Assembly: GCF_009865135.1 (NCBI RefSeq)
Contig: NZ_WWGH01000001.1
Location: 1,860,001 to 1,924,000 of the forward strand
DNA from: Streptomyces sp. SID8374
Lineage (GTDB): Bacteria; Actinomycetota; Actinomycetes; Streptomycetales; Streptomycetaceae
Length of the DNA stretch: 64,000 nucleotides
Direction: 5' to 3'
Position numbers and translations under genes: made by a program. Below the pieces are notes generated by a model. The model had not been told where the DNA came from. It saw only the letters and a program-made list of their open reading frames with translations, and made no database searches. Below, piece after piece: positions 55,018-64,000 of this stretch (its first letter is position 1; the number at the start of each line of letters is the position of its first letter).

Positions 55018-55529
55018 CAGGCGCTGTGCCTCTCCGGCGCCGTGCGGGCGCCCGCGTAGAACTCGATCTTGTGGTCGAGGACGGCGAGGGTGTCGTGGAG
55101 CTCCGCGATCCGGGTGATCACATCGCGGCGGGTCGACTCCAGCAGCTCCTGGCGTGCCTCGAAGGTGGACTCGCCCTCGCGCAGCAGCTCCGCGTACCGC
55201 ACCATGTCGGCGACGGGCATCCCGGTCAGCCGCAGCTTGCCGACGAAGACCAGCCAGTCCAGGTCACGGTTGGAGAAGCGGCGCTGGCCGGTGTGCGAGC
55301 GGTCGACGTGGGGCATCAGCCCGATCCGTTCGTACCAGCGCAGGGTGTGCGCGGTGAGCCCGGTGAAGGCGACGACCTCGCTGATCGTGTAGCTGTCCTT
55401 GCCCGCGGGCCGGGGGTGCGGCTTGGGGAGAGCCGTACAGGCGTGCACCCCCGAGGAGGGCTGCGGCTGTCGTGGCCTGCTGGTCGCGGTCGCGGGAGTG
55501 CTCCGGGAGGTTCCGTCGATCACCGTCAT
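55017..55529 (-). CDS. MerR-family transcriptional regulator
   Basis: About 170 residues from ATG 55529; an in-frame start also exists at 55538. Following a 45-residue disordered N-terminus, the MerR winged helix is YTISEVVAFTGLTAHTLRWYERIGL then RRFSNRDLDWLVFVGKLRLTGMPVADM. A coiled-coil dimerisation helix completes it. No Cys pair for metal binding is present, so it senses something other than a thiol-bound metal. It is the first gene of the AKR operon. Confidence 0.9.
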
Positions 55530-55613
55530 GCCCTCCACGCTAAATCCTTGGAGTGCACTCGAAGCAAGCGAAGCCGACAGGAAACAGGGGCAGGAATCGG
55601 CGGGAGCCGGACG

Positions 55614-56162
55614 TCAGAGTTCGTCCTCCGCCCTGGACAGCGCGTCGGTGATCACCCGGGTGGCGAAGTCGGGGTCGTCGGCGATGCGGTTGATGTGCTC
55701 GGCGAGCAGGAAGGCGGTGGCCTCCAGGGGAGTCATCTCCGCGTGCGTCCAGTCGCCGTACTGCTTGCGCCAGAGGCTGGGGCTCAGGCCGGTGCCCGCG
55801 GCGATGACCAGGCCCGCCATGGTGGGGACGGCCTCCGGGCGGATGCTCTTGGGCATCATGCGCATCGAGGCCACCAGGGTCGGGACCACGTACTCGATGA
55901 CGTCCTTGTCGTGGTCCTCGTGGGCCTTCCGCAGCCAGGTCATGAACATGTAGATCAGCGTGCAGACGCCGTCCAGCAGGTCCTCGGCCCCGTCGGGACC
56001 CAGCGACTCGGTGAACTGCGCCATCAACTCCTGCTGCTCGGCGTCGGCCTCCGCGTTGCCCGCGTGGATGCTCCGGAGCCGGGAGTCGATCAGCATGAGT
56101 GCCGCGCCCACATCGCCGGCGGGAGCGTGCTGGGGGCCGTAGGCCGATGACACAGTTGACAC
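55614..56162 (-). CDS. Conserved hypothetical helical protein
   Basis: About 182 residues from GTG 56162 with GAGGAGG upstream; the frame is open to 56249. A helical protein: DVGAALMLIDSRLRSIHAGNAEADAEQQELMAQF, LLDGVCTLIYMFMTWLRKAHEDHD, and YVVPTLVASMRMMPKSIRPEAVPTMAGLVIAAG (positions about 55790-56110). I recognise no domain; similar 180-residue proteins seem common in Streptomyces. Confidence 0.65.
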   Translation of the reverse strand: MSTVSSAYGPQHAPAGDVGAALMLIDSRLRSIHAGNAEADAEQQELMAQFTESLGPDGAEDLLDGVCTLIYMFMTWLRKAHEDHDKDVIEYVVPTLVASMRMMPKSIRPEAVPTMAGLVIAAGTGLSPSLWRKQYGDWTHAEMTPLEATAFLLAEHINRIADDPDFATRVITDALSRAEDEL

Positions 56163-56299
56163 GGAAGCCTCCTCGTACGGCTGCGGTCCGCAGCGCTTCG
56201 CCTCCGCACAGTAGTCGGCCGGGGCGGCGGGAGTTGGCGACTTCGTCACCTTTCGGACGCGGTGCGGGAGCCGCTGCGGTGAACGTTAGGCTCGGGTCC

Positions 56300-57115
56300 A
56301 TGGAGAGCTTGCGGATCATCGACACCTGGCCCGTCCCGACCGCGGCGGCCGCCGTCGTACGGGCGGACGGCACCGTCCTCGGCACGCACGGCCCGACCGC
56401 CCACCGCTTCCCCCTCGCCTCGGTCACCAAGCCGCTCGCGGCCTACGCGGCGCTGGTGGCGTACGAGGAGGGGGCCGTGGAGCTGGACGAACCGGCCGGA
56501 CCCGAGGGGTCCACGGTCCGCCACCTCCTGGCCCACACCAGCGGCCTCGCCTTCGACGAGCACCGGGTGACGGCCCCGCCCGGCGAGCGCCGCCTCTACT
56601 CCAACGCGGGCTTCGAGGTGCTGGGCGACCACATCGCGAAGGCGTCCGGCATCCCGTTCGCGGAGTACCTGCGCCAGGCGGTCCTGGAGCCGCTGGCCAT
56701 GACGTCCACCAGTCTGGACGGCTCCCCCGCCCGCGACGGCGTCTCCACGGTGGACGACCTGGTCCGCTTCGCCGCCGAGGTCCAGGCCCCCCGCCTCCTC
56801 GACCCCCGTACGGTCCTGGAAGCCCAGAGCGTCGTCCACCCGGGCCTCAAGGGCGTCCTGCCGGGCTACGGCCACCAGAGCCCGAACGACTGGGGCCTCG
56901 GCTTCGAGATCCGCGACTCCAAGTCCCCGCACTGGACGGGCGCTTCCTCCTCCCCGGCGACCTTCGGCCACTTCGGCCAGTCGGGAACGTTCCTGTGGAT
57001 CGACCCGGTGGCCGGGGTCGCCTGCGTGGCGCTGACGGACCGGGCCTTCGGGCCGTGGGCGTCGGAGGCGTGGACCCCGTTCACGGACGCGGTCCTGTCG
57101 GAGGTCGCGGGCTGA
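56300..57115 (+). CDS. Serine hydrolase of the beta-lactamase (class C/PBP) family
   Basis: 271 residues from ATG 56300. The catalytic S-x-x-K is SVTK at residues 41-44, the Y-x-N motif is YSNAGF, and a late HFGQSGT stands for the KTG-like box. No signal peptide is seen, so a cytoplasmic esterase or peptidase is more likely than a periplasmic penicillin-interacting enzyme. Its 3' end overlaps the reverse-strand ATPase remnant by 35 bp. Confidence 0.85.
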   Translation: MESLRIIDTWPVPTAAAAVVRADGTVLGTHGPTAHRFPLASVTKPLAAYAALVAYEEGAVELDEPAGPEGSTVRHLLAHTSGLAFDEHRVTAPPGERRLYSNAGFEVLGDHIAKASGIPFAEYLRQAVLEPLAMTSTSLDGSPARDGVSTVDDLVRFAAEVQAPRLLDPRTVLEAQSVVHPGLKGVLPGYGHQSPNDWGLGFEIRDSKSPHWTGASSSPATFGHFGQSGTFLWIDPVAGVACVALTDRAFGPWASEAWTPFTDAVLSEVAG

Positions 57116-57501
57116 ACCGGGCGCGGTCGCCCGTCGCCTTCTTCCGGTCGACGCACTCGAACCACACGGTCTTCCCCGTGCCGTCCCAGCGCTTCACCAC
57201 GCCCCCGTCGTCGGTGACGGCATTGACCAGAATCAGCCCTCGCCCGCCGTCGTCGAGTTCGTCGCGCTTGATCGCGAGCGGGATCGCCGGGCTGTTGTCC
57301 GCGACCTCCACGCGTACGCCGTCCCCGGTCGGCAGCCGGAAGATGAAGGTCTGGCAGCGGCGCCCGGGCGCATGCCGCACCACATTGGCGATCAGCTCGG
57401 TGAGCGCGAGCTCCGCCGCCGGGGCGAGTTCGAGCAGGGTCCCAACTGGTGAGGTAGATCCGCATGATGCGGCGCAGATGGCGGGCGGAGTGCTCCCCCA
57501 T
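57081..57501 (-). pseudogene. Frameshifted ATP-binding regulator (HATPase_c, anti-sigma-like)
   Basis: Family hallmarks are split over two frames. YRADLAMGEHSARHLRRIMRIYLTSW is read in one frame and ELAPAAELALTELIANVVRHAPGRRCQTF followed by VEVADNSPAIP and DDGGRGLILVNAVTDDGGV in another. Removing one C from the GGGACCC at 57437-57442 (minus strand) joins them as ...YLTSWDLLELAPAAEL.... The intact protein would be a small GHKL ATPase of the type paired with XRE/DUF397 genes in Streptomyces. The start shown is the ATG in the first frame and is uncertain. Real decay or an assembly error are both possible. Confidence 0.75.
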
Positions 57502-58402
57502 GGCGAGGTCGGCGCGGTAGACGGGTTCCCCTGGATCAATTCGGCCGTAAGGCGTTGCCCACCGGAGGTCCGCGCTGCGGCCAACATCCAGACGCTCGAC
57601 CCGAGCGCTTCCCCGCTCGACCACTTCGGCGCGGAACTGCGCCGCGTACGCGAGGCACTCGGCCTGAAACAGGCTCGGTTGGGCGCGATGCTCTACTGCA
57701 CGGGCTCGCTGATCGGCCAGATCGAGACGACGAAGAAGATCCCGACCCGCGAGTTCGCCGAGGCGTTGGACCAGGCTCTCCGCATGGACGGGCATTTCTC
57801 CCGGCTGGTGAGCCTGGTCCTGCGAAGCCAACTGCCGAGCTGGTTTCGTCCGTACGCGGACATGGAGGCGAAGGCGACGTACATCTCCACGTTCCAATCG
57901 CATGTGGCCTATGGGCTGTTGCAGACGGAGGCGTACGCGCGAGCCCTGATCGGCATGGAGCACCCGCACCAGGTGGACGAGATGGTGGCGGCCCGGCTGG
58001 AACGCCAGCGGGTCCTGGAACGGGAGGACCCGCCCGTGCTGTGGGTCATCCTGAGCGAGGCCGTACTGCACCAGGAGGTCGGCGGGCCGGACGTGATGCG
58101 CGAACAACTGGCCCGGCTGTTGGAGTTCCGGGACAACCCGTGGGTCAACATCCAGGTACTGCCGTTCACTGCTGGCCAGTACCCGGCCATGCTGGGGTCG
58201 TTCACCCTCCTCCGGTTCGACGACGACCCGGACCTGCTTCTACGCGGAGAGCTACGACCAGGGCCATATGACGGCCAACCCGTCCGTGATCAAGGAAAGT
58301 TCGGTCGGCTGCGCTCGGCTGCAAGCCACAGCCCTCTCCCCCGAGGATTCGGCAACGACGATCACTCGTGTGATGGAGGAACGCTATGGGAACCGGCCAT
58401 GA
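57490..58402 (+). pseudogene. Frameshifted XRE/DUF5753 regulator (WhiJ-like)
   Basis: The main frame encodes an XRE helix-turn-helix (GAELRRVREALGLKQARLGAMLYCTGSLIGQIETTKKIP) and a DUF5753 domain (SWFRPYADMEAKATYISTFQSHVAYGLLQTEAYARAL ... QVLPFTAGQYPAMLGSFTLLRFDDDPDLL). At about 58235-58240 the expected continuation (YAESYDQGHMTANPSVIKES ... VMEERYGNRP-stop) jumps to another frame. Deleting one T in CTGCTTCTAC restores it. The natural stop would be 58400-58402, overlapping DUF397 as usual. The N-terminal start is unclear; the GTG at 57490 is a guess. Confidence 0.75.
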
Positions 58403-58580
58403 CCTCACAGGCGCAGAGTGGCGCAAGTCCCCGTACAGCGGCCCTAACGGCGGCGACTGCGTCGAGATGGCCGCCGCCCCCTGCGGCTCCGTCCCCGTCC
58501 GGGACAGCAAGAAGCCCACCGGCCCCGCCATCACCATCGGCGCCCCCGCCTGGCAGGCGTTCGTGGACGGGCTGCGCTGA
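58386..58580 (+). CDS. DUF397 protein
   Basis: 64 residues from ATG 58386: EWRKSPYSGPNGGDCVEMAAAP and VPVRDSKKPTGPAITIGAPAWQAFVDGL are the complete DUF397 signature. In Streptomyces these acidic small proteins act with XRE/DUF5753 (WhiJ-like) repressors in development. Here the partner XRE gene is frameshifted immediately upstream. Confidence 0.92.
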   Translation: MGTGHDLTGAEWRKSPYSGPNGGDCVEMAAAPCGSVPVRDSKKPTGPAITIGAPAWQAFVDGLR

Positions 58581-58660
58581 GGCGTCGCGTTCACCGAGCA
58601 ACAGCGGCGGCGGTACGGAGGCGAGTCATCCTCCGTACCGCCGCTGCTGCTTTTCAGGCA

Positions 58661-58891
58661 TCAGGCCTCGCTGTCACCGCCTTCCGCGGCCGCCCGCTTC
58701 CGCCGCCGTTTGACAAACTCGCCGACCAGGAACGCCGCACACAGCGCTCCCATCACCCCTCCGAACACCCGGGTGTAGACCGGATATCCAGAACTCGCCG
58801 CTCCCCAGATACCGGAGATACCCAGCAGCACGACGAATGCGGGCGTCTCGGCGAATGCCCGCCTCTTGGCCGCGGTCGGACCACCGCTCAC
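58661..58891 (-). CDS. Small membrane protein (second downstream of RHS)
   Basis: 76 residues. A basic N-terminus is followed by two hydrophobic helices (AFVVLLGISGIWGAA and VFGGVMGALCAAFLVGEFV) and an RRRKRAAAE tail. It overlaps the gene at 58888 by four bases, so the two small proteins are co-translated behind the RHS gene. It is an immunity candidate. Confidence 0.65.
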   Translation of the reverse strand: MSGGPTAAKRRAFAETPAFVVLLGISGIWGAASSGYPVYTRVFGGVMGALCAAFLVGEFVKRRRKRAAAEGGDSEA

Positions 58892-59082
58892 CGGCTTTCC
58901 CCCTCTCTTTTCCTCCTGATGTCTCTGACTCCCTTGACGGTGACGAGGATTCCCAAGACGCCGAGAGCGACCTCACAGACACCCCACAGAGTGGTCCAGC
59001 CGCCGGCCCGAAGGTGTGCGAATCCGCTCGCCAGCATGAAAGGGATGAAGAAGACGAGGGGGGAAATCTTGTACTTGCCCAT
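58888..59082 (-). CDS. Small membrane protein directly downstream of RHS
   Basis: 64 residues from ATG 59082, about 20 bp after the RHS stop, with GGAGG upstream. Two hydrophobic helices occur (ISPLVFFIPFMLASGFAHL and TLWGVCEVALGVLGILVTV) before a charged end (RDIRRKREGESR). Position and size fit an immunity protein for the RHS C-terminal toxin. Confidence 0.68.
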   Translation of the reverse strand: MGKYKISPLVFFIPFMLASGFAHLRAGGWTTLWGVCEVALGVLGILVTVKGVRDIRRKREGESR

Positions 59083-59103
59083 ATAAGCCTCCTGGCCGTC
59101 GGC

Positions 59104-62100
59104 CTACCGGCAGCTGTTCTTTCCTGTGTACTTACGGCAGACCGAACGACGCCCTGTGTGCGTCAGCGAATCGTTCCACGCGTTCCGGAATTTTCGATTG
59201 TTGTTCCAGTTCCTGAAGTCGTTCTTCACGGTTTGAACGCCCCACCCCGCCCCCGCGCAGGTCCAGAAGTTGCCGGCCGAGCCGCCACATCGCTTGAAGG
59301 TCTTCTTCGGACTGCGCGCGGCTCTCCAGAGTCCCCTGACAGTCCTGACACGGCCTACGGGGTGGATGAGCGCTCCCGCGCTGATGGCGAACTTCCCCGA
59401 GTGGTACACAGAGCGCCAGTTCGGATTGCGCCCGATGCGCGTCGCCTTGTTCCTGGCCCGGTTCCACTGATTCTTCACCAGGGCCCACTTTCCGTCGAGG
59501 TCGTACTGGTTGAGCGGATCCGCGAAGGTGTAGTCGTACGCGTTGGCGTTGCCGCCGTAGACCGGGTCGACGGAGAGGAACCGGCCGATGGTGGGGTCGT
59601 AGAGGCGAACGCCCATGAGGACGACGCCGCTGGGAGTCTCGGCGGAGCGCTGCTTGCCGCCGAGCCAGCCGTATCGGGCGGGGTCGGTACCGGGCCGCAG
59701 GGTGCCGTACTCGTCATAGGCGTTGACCACCGGGGTCGTGCCGCTGACCAGAGGGATCAGGGTCGTGACGTCACCGTGCAGGTTGGTGAGTGTCAGAGCG
59801 ACGTCCCCGGTGGCGCTGGTGGTCGCGATCAGATTGCCGGCGAGGTCCTCCACGTTGCGGCTGATCCTGCCTCCCGGCTCGCTGGTCCAGTCGGGGCTGT
59901 CATCGGTGCCTCCGTAGTGGGCAGTGGTGGTGACAGCAGCACCCCAGGTGCCGTCCTCTGCCTGCGCCTCGGTCTTCCAGGAGGCAAGGCGTCCGGCCGC
60001 GTCCAGCATCCAGGTGGCGCGATCGCCGTCGGCAGTGATCTGGCGGACCAGGTCGTTGGCGTAGTAGGCGTTCTGGGCGCCGCCGGCCTGCTGGGTGGTA
60101 CGGCCGAAGGCGTCGTAGACGGTGCCGGGCGCGATGAGCCGGTCGGCGCTGTCGTAGGCGGAGTTGACGGTCGTGACCTCAGGGGCGCCGCTGTCGACGT
60201 CGTCCACCGTGGTCGTCAGGGACGTGCGGTTGGTGTTGTTGTCGAAGGTGTACGCGCGGTGGCTGGTGGCGCCGGCCTGCCAGCCGTCGGTCTTGGTGAG
60301 GCGGGCCGCCGCGTCGTAGGTGTACTCCATGGAGGAACCACCGCCGGTGTAGCCGGTGTGGGCGACGACCTGGTCATGAATCGAATACTCGGCCGCCTCT
60401 CCCTGGACGGTCCAGCCGGACTCCCAGTGCCAGTAGCGGGAGGTCTCGGTGCCGGTGGGGTCGTAGTTGAACTCGACGTCCATGTTCCACGGCAGCTTCT
60501 GCTTGTAGAGGCGGCCGTCGGAGTCGTAGAAGCCGGTGACCTCACCGATGGTGCCCATCACCGAGTCGCGCACCCGGGTCGGCAGGCCCGCCGGGTTGTC
60601 GTAGGTGTACGTGCTTTCGGACGGTACGGAGTCGGCGACACGGATCTTGCGGTCGCGCAGGTCGTACTGGGTGCGGGTGACGTTCCCGGCACCGTCGTCG
60701 TACGCGATGGTGCGGCCGAGTACGTCGTAGGTGTGGCGGATGGTCGTGGTGCCGTCGGAGACGGTGGCCACGGCGCCGCTCTCCGGGGCGTAGGTGGTGG
60801 TCTGCGCGGGAGTCGCGGTCCCCTGGCCGCCGGTGGTGTGGACCGTGAGCGAGCGTCCGGCCGCGTCGTAGGTGGTGGTCGTGGTGCGGGTCAGCCCGTT
60901 GGCCACCTCCGTCACCTTGGTGGGGTTGCCCCATCGGTCGTACTCGGTGGTCCTGAGCGGCAGTTCGTCCGGGTTGCCACCCCCTCCGGTAATCTTCCCG
61001 GCGGGGCCGGTGGAGCAGGCCAGGTCGGCCCACTCCGGCCGTCCGGCGCACGCGCCGGTGCCGGTCGCGGACCAGTAGCGGGTCACCGTGGCACCCGCGT
61101 CGGTTCCGGTGGACTTGGGGAGGGCGACCTTCACGATCCGACCCTGGGTGTCGTACTCGGTGGTACGGGTCAGCTTGAGGCCGGCCGGGTCGGTGACCGC
61201 TCTGGTGGGCAGGCCCTTGGCCCAGTCGTAGGCGGTGGTGGAGGTCCGCACGTCCCCGTCCGCCGGGTAGCCGTCGACCTGGGCGCCCACGAGCGTGGTG
61301 GTGACCTGATCGGTGACGGTGGCGTCGGCAGGACGCCCCTCGTCGTAGCGGTTGACGGTGCGGGTACGGGCCGCGACCTGGGTACCGGTCGGCACGTCCG
61401 GGCTGTCGGAGTCACCGGCGAGCTGCTTGGTCAGGGTGACCAGGTGCAGCGGTCCGGACTCCTCCAGCTTCCGCTTGCCGTCGTCCGAGTACACCGACAC
61501 GGTGGACAGCTTGCGGGCGCGCTCGGCCGGTGAGTCGGAGAGGATTCCCAGTTCGCTCTGGGTGTTGACCTGGTAGGCCTCGCTGCCCAGGGCGAGTTCA
61601 CGGTTGGTGGCGTCCAGTTGGAAGACGGTGTTGCCGAACCGGTCGTACTGGGTGGTGGTCAGGTGCAGCCCGGGCAGCCCGGAGTTGACCTCACGCCCGG
61701 AGACGTCCGCGTAGGTGATGGTGGCCTTCCTGTAGTCGGTGGCGCTCAGGGCACCGCCGTCGTGGGAAGCCGGAACCTGGTCGGCGGGGAAGACGGCGGT
61801 GGCGTCCGAGGGAGCTTCCTCCTGACTCCAGGCGGAGACATCCGCGGGCCGCATCTGGTGCGGTGCCTTCGCACCGGACAGCGGCACGTCGTAGACGATC
61901 GAGGTGGCCGCCTTGCCCCCGTCCTGCTCGTCGCGGCTGCCGGCCTTCAGCGTCGGCCGGGAAACCTCCAGGAGCATGCCCTCGCCGGCCACGCTGCTGG
62001 CCCCGGCCTTGCCGTACCGGAACGTCCACGGCAGCTCGCCGGAAGGCGTCAGCGTCGTGACACGGCCGACGGCGTCGTAGGTGTAGGCCGTCTTCAGCGC

Positions 62101-64000
62101 GGGCGAGATCCGCGGGTCCCACTGTTCGCGCAGGCGCCCCGAGGCGTCGTACGCGTACTGGGAGACCACGGTCGCCGTCGCGGTCGCCGCGCCCGGAACG
62201 GTGGTCCACAGGCGGATGCGGTTCACCTGCCCGGTGACGTCACCGAGCGTGGAGCCCGTGGCGGTGGTCGCCGTGGCGTACTGGTACTCCATGATCCGGC
62301 AGCCCTTGGTGGACGGCGTGCCCGCGCACGTCGTCGCGGTGGCGGCCGAGGTGGGGGCGATCACGTACTTGGGCCGGGCCAGGATTTTCCCGGCCACGGT
62401 GGTCTTCTCCGAGATCACCGTGGTGGTGGAGTTGCCCGTGGGGAGGGAGGTGTGGCTCAGCTGCCAGGTGGTGGCGGCGGGGTCCACCTTGGTGAACACC
62501 GAGGCGGCACCGTCGGACTCCTTCAGCGTGAACGAGTCGGTCAGCGAGCCGGTCAGGGCCAAGGCCTCGGCCCCGGTCTCCGCCTTCCAGGTGCCGCCCG
62601 GAGCGGCGGTGAACCAGACCTCGTCCCCGTCCACGTCCACGAGGGCGACGGAGGACGCCGACGTGCGGCGCAGGGAGACCCAGTCGCTCTCGGTGAGTTC
62701 GGCGACGGTTCCGCCGGTCCACTGCGGGCCGAAGATGGCTGCCTGGCCATCCTGCTGGGATCCGGCCGCCGGGCGGCGGGAGGAGAAGGAACGCGTGGCC
62801 GACAGGTCGAACCCGGAGGCGTCGGTGGCCGACAGGCCGAAGTCACCGGTGAGCAGGTTGACCGTGCCGGGGCCGGCCTCCTCGCTGGGGGCCTGGCCTG
62901 CGTTGCGGTCCACGGTGATGCCGTTGGCCGGGGAGGCGTCGGTGAGGGTGCCGTCGGTGAACAGCGCACGTACCTCGACCGCTCCGTCCTCGGTGAGCGT
63001 GTCGGTGACGTTCCAGGTCAGCGCCTCGGACAGGCCTGCGGTGACACCGGCGGGCCAGGCGGTCGGAGTGGAGCCGTCGCCCTTGCGGCGCACATGGGCG
63101 ACCGGAACGTCCTTCCAGGTGTCCGTCTCACCGCGGCGGTACTGGAAGCGGACCCCGGTGTCGGTCGTCTTGCCCTGCGCCGACAACTCGCTGCGGCGAG
63201 CCGGGCGGTCACCGTCCCCAGGAGCCAGCAGCGCGGCACCGGACCCGGCGTAGAAGATGTGCGTGCTCTGTGCGGAGACGTTGCCCGCCGCGTCCTTGGT
63301 GCGCGCGGTCAGGGTGTGCTTGCCCGCGCGGAAGACCGGCCTGACGGTCACGGCGGCGCCTGTGGTGGCGGTCTCCTGCCACGCGCCCGAGTCGATCTTC
63401 CACTGCACGCTCCGGACGTCCGTGGCAGGCGGTGTCAGGGTGAAGGCGCCGGTGAAGTCGCCCTTGCCGTCCGGGGTGCCGGACCACTGCCCGGCCGGGA
63501 AGTCACCGGACGCGATCTTCGAGACGGCGGGTGCCTTGGTGTCCACAGTCAGCGTACGGAAGGCGGACCAGGCGCTGTTGGCCGAACCGTCGCCCGCCCG
63601 CGAACGCCACTTGTAGACGCCCTCCGGCAGTGCGGCCGGCGTCCAGGTGCCCGGGGCTCCGGAGGCCACGTTGGCGGTGGAGCCGGTGCGCAGCGCCGCG
63701 GTGCCGTTGTTCAGCCACACCTCGTGGTCCAGCCGGACCTGGCCGCCGTCCCCGTCGATCGCCTTCGCCGACAGCGTCGGTGTCGTGTCGTTCGTGGCGG
63801 CCTGATGGGCGGGGGCGACCAGCGTCGGGACACCCGGGATCGAGTTGTAGGTGACCGAGAGGTACGGCGTCCTGGAGGCGGCGTTACCGGAGTTGAAGCG
63901 CTTCCAGCCGTACGGGTCGCCCTCGTCCGCGGCGCGCAGCCCCAGGTGGTTGGAGCCGTTACCGTTGGCTGCCCAGGACTTGACCATGGCCGTCACATCG
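59104..64000 (-). CDS. RHS-repeat polymorphic toxin protein (N-terminus outside window)
   Basis: At least 1631 residues; the gene continues beyond base 64000. The visible N-terminal part includes DNRLRE/Ig-like segments (PTLVAPAHQAATNDTTPTLSAKA). Then come many YD repeats (RxxYD-type units such as TYDAVGRVTTL, TYDVLGRTIAYDDGAGNVTRTQYDLRDRK). The conserved RHS core end is YDPTIGRFLSVDPVYGGNANAYDYTFADPLNQYDLDGK. After DLDGK comes a unique 128-residue C-terminal tail (59104 to about 59487) rich in Arg/Trp/Asn, with Cys residues, that I do not recognise. It is probably a secreted contact-dependent toxin whose variable tail is the effector. Confidence 0.9.
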   Translation of the reverse strand, partial: DVTAMVKSWAANGNGSNHLGLRAADEGDPYGWKRFNSGNAASRTPYLSVTYNSIPGVPTLVAPAHQAATNDTTPTLSAKAIDGDGGQVRLDHEVWLNNGTAALRTGSTANVASGAPGTWTPAALPEGVYKWRSRAGDGSANSAWSAFRTLTVDTKAPAVSKIASGDFPAGQWSGTPDGKGDFTGAFTLTPPATDVRSVQWKIDSGAWQETATTGAAVTVRPVFRAGKHTLTARTKDAAGNVSAQSTHIFYAGSGAALLAPGDGDRPARRSELSAQGKTTDTGVRFQYRRGETDTWKDVPVAHVRRKGDGSTPTAWPAGVTAGLSEALTWNVTDTLTEDGAVEVRALFTDGTLTDASPANGITVDRNAGQAPSEEAGPGTVNLLTGDFGLSATDASGFDLSATRSFSSRRPAAGSQQDGQAAIFGPQWTGGTVAELTESDWVSLRRTSASSVALVDVDGDEVWFTAAPGGTWKAETGAEALALTGSLTDSFTLKESDGAASVFTKVDPAATTWQLSHTSLPTGNSTTTVISEKTTVAGKILARPKYVIAPTSAATATTCAGTPSTKGCRIMEYQYATATTATGSTLGDVTGQVNRIRLWTTVPGAATATATVVSQYAYDASGRLREQWDPRISPALKTAYTYDAVGRVTTLTPSGELPWTFRYGKAGASSVAGEGMLLEVSRPTLKAGSRDEQDGGKAATSIVYDVPLSGAKAPHQMRPADVSAWSQEEAPSDATAVFPADQVPASHDGGALSATDYRKATITYADVSGREVNSGLPGLHLTTTQYDRFGNTVFQLDATNRELALGSEAYQVNTQSELGILSDSPAERARKLSTVSVYSDDGKRKLEESGPLHLVTLTKQLAGDSDSPDVPTGTQVAARTRTVNRYDEGRPADATVTDQVTTTLVGAQVDGYPADGDVRTSTTAYDWAKGLPTRAVTDPAGLKLTRTTEYDTQGRIVKVALPKSTGTDAGATVTRYWSATGTGACAGRPEWADLACSTGPAGKITGGGGNPDELPLRTTEYDRWGNPTKVTEVANGLTRTTTTTYDAAGRSLTVHTTGGQGTATPAQTTTYAPESGAVATVSDGTTTIRHTYDVLGRTIAYDDGAGNVTRTQYDLRDRKIRVADSVPSESTYTYDNPAGLPTRVRDSVMGTIGEVTGFYDSDGRLYKQKLPWNMDVEFNYDPTGTETSRYWHWESGWTVQGEAAEYSIHDQVVAHTGYTGGGSSMEYTYDAAARLTKTDGWQAGATSHRAYTFDNNTNRTSLTTTVDDVDSGAPEVTTVNSAYDSADRLIAPGTVYDAFGRTTQQAGGAQNAYYANDLVRQITADGDRATWMLDAAGRLASWKTEAQAEDGTWGAAVTTTAHYGGTDDSPDWTSEPGGRISRNVEDLAGNLIATTSATGDVALTLTNLHGDVTTLIPLVSGTTPVVNAYDEYGTLRPGTDPARYGWLGGKQRSAETPSGVVLMGVRLYDPTIGRFLSVDPVYGGNANAYDYTFADPLNQYDLDGKWALVKNQWNRARNKATRIGRNPNWRSVYHSGKFAISAGALIHPVGRVRTVRGLWRAARSPKKTFKRCGGSAGNFWTCAGAGWGVQTVKNDFRNWNNNRKFRNAWNDSLTHTGRRSVCRKYTGKNSCR

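Noticed and set aside
58837..61533. 898-residue rightward frame across the RHS gene
   Set aside because: Gly/Val-rich antisense translation with no domain; the RHS frame has clear YD repeats.

Overview
The window is high-GC actinobacterial DNA and almost certainly a Streptomyces chromosome. The evidence is pervasive GTG starts, strong GGAGG ribosome sites, and a gene set of DUF397/XRE/ATPase regulators, DUF1023 hydrolases, TerD paralogues, a homodimeric pyruvate dehydrogenase E1 and an RHS protein. The order terD - aceE resembles the aceE region of other streptomycetes (general knowledge, not tested here).

Layout. 1-13.1 kb is ordinary chromosome: an MFS exporter start, a zinc-ribbon/peptidoglycan-binding membrane protein, a HAD phosphatase, a FetB-like permease, a secreted HNH nuclease next to a PhoD phosphatase, DoxX, a Cu/Zn-SOD-like protein, a DedA protein, and small conserved or regulatory proteins. 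13.24-25.95 kb is a complete actinomycete integrative and conjugative element (AICE, pSAM2 type). It sits in a tRNA-Val(UAC) gene and is bounded by 44-bp direct repeats. Its rightward genes run from an SCO3933-like protein through an FtsK/Tra ATPase, Spd proteins, a C5 DNA methyltransferase, a RepSA-like HUH initiator, Xis and integrase. A GntR repressor and a YdcF protein are transcribed leftward from a shared operator region with three CAGTCC-CA-GGACTG sites. The left end carries cargo of lower GC: a ScaI-family restriction endonuclease with a convergent beta-class methyltransferase, a 65-bp-arm inverted repeat and a NERD-domain protein.

26-29.9 kb holds a DUF4097 lipoprotein, a coiled-coil membrane protein, a 47-bp degenerate tandem repeat, an FmdB-like zinc ribbon and an O-methyltransferase. 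29.9-39.3 kb is a Ter stress-response locus: HAD, a fused double phosphoribosyltransferase (PRTase-TRSP plus StiP-PELOTA type), an HpcH/HpaI-type lyase, a TerD-like protein with a Pro/Ala tail, a TerA-like protein, a TerC-like (DUF475) membrane protein and two tandem terD genes. It is followed by an AhpE-type peroxiredoxin, DUF3052 and aceE.

43.7-56.2 kb contains an I36 inhibitor-like secreted protein, a divergent MFS/TetR pair with a clear operator, two paralogous secreted DUF1023 alpha/beta hydrolases flanking a DUF4429 protein and a histidine kinase/response regulator pair, an acyltransferase-3 protein, and a MerR/aldo-keto reductase pair. 56.3-59.1 kb contains a serine hydrolase, then a divergent ATPase/XRE regulator pair in which both genes look broken by single-base insertions, then DUF397. 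The window ends inside a large RHS polymorphic-toxin gene with two overlapping small membrane-protein genes (immunity candidates) directly downstream.
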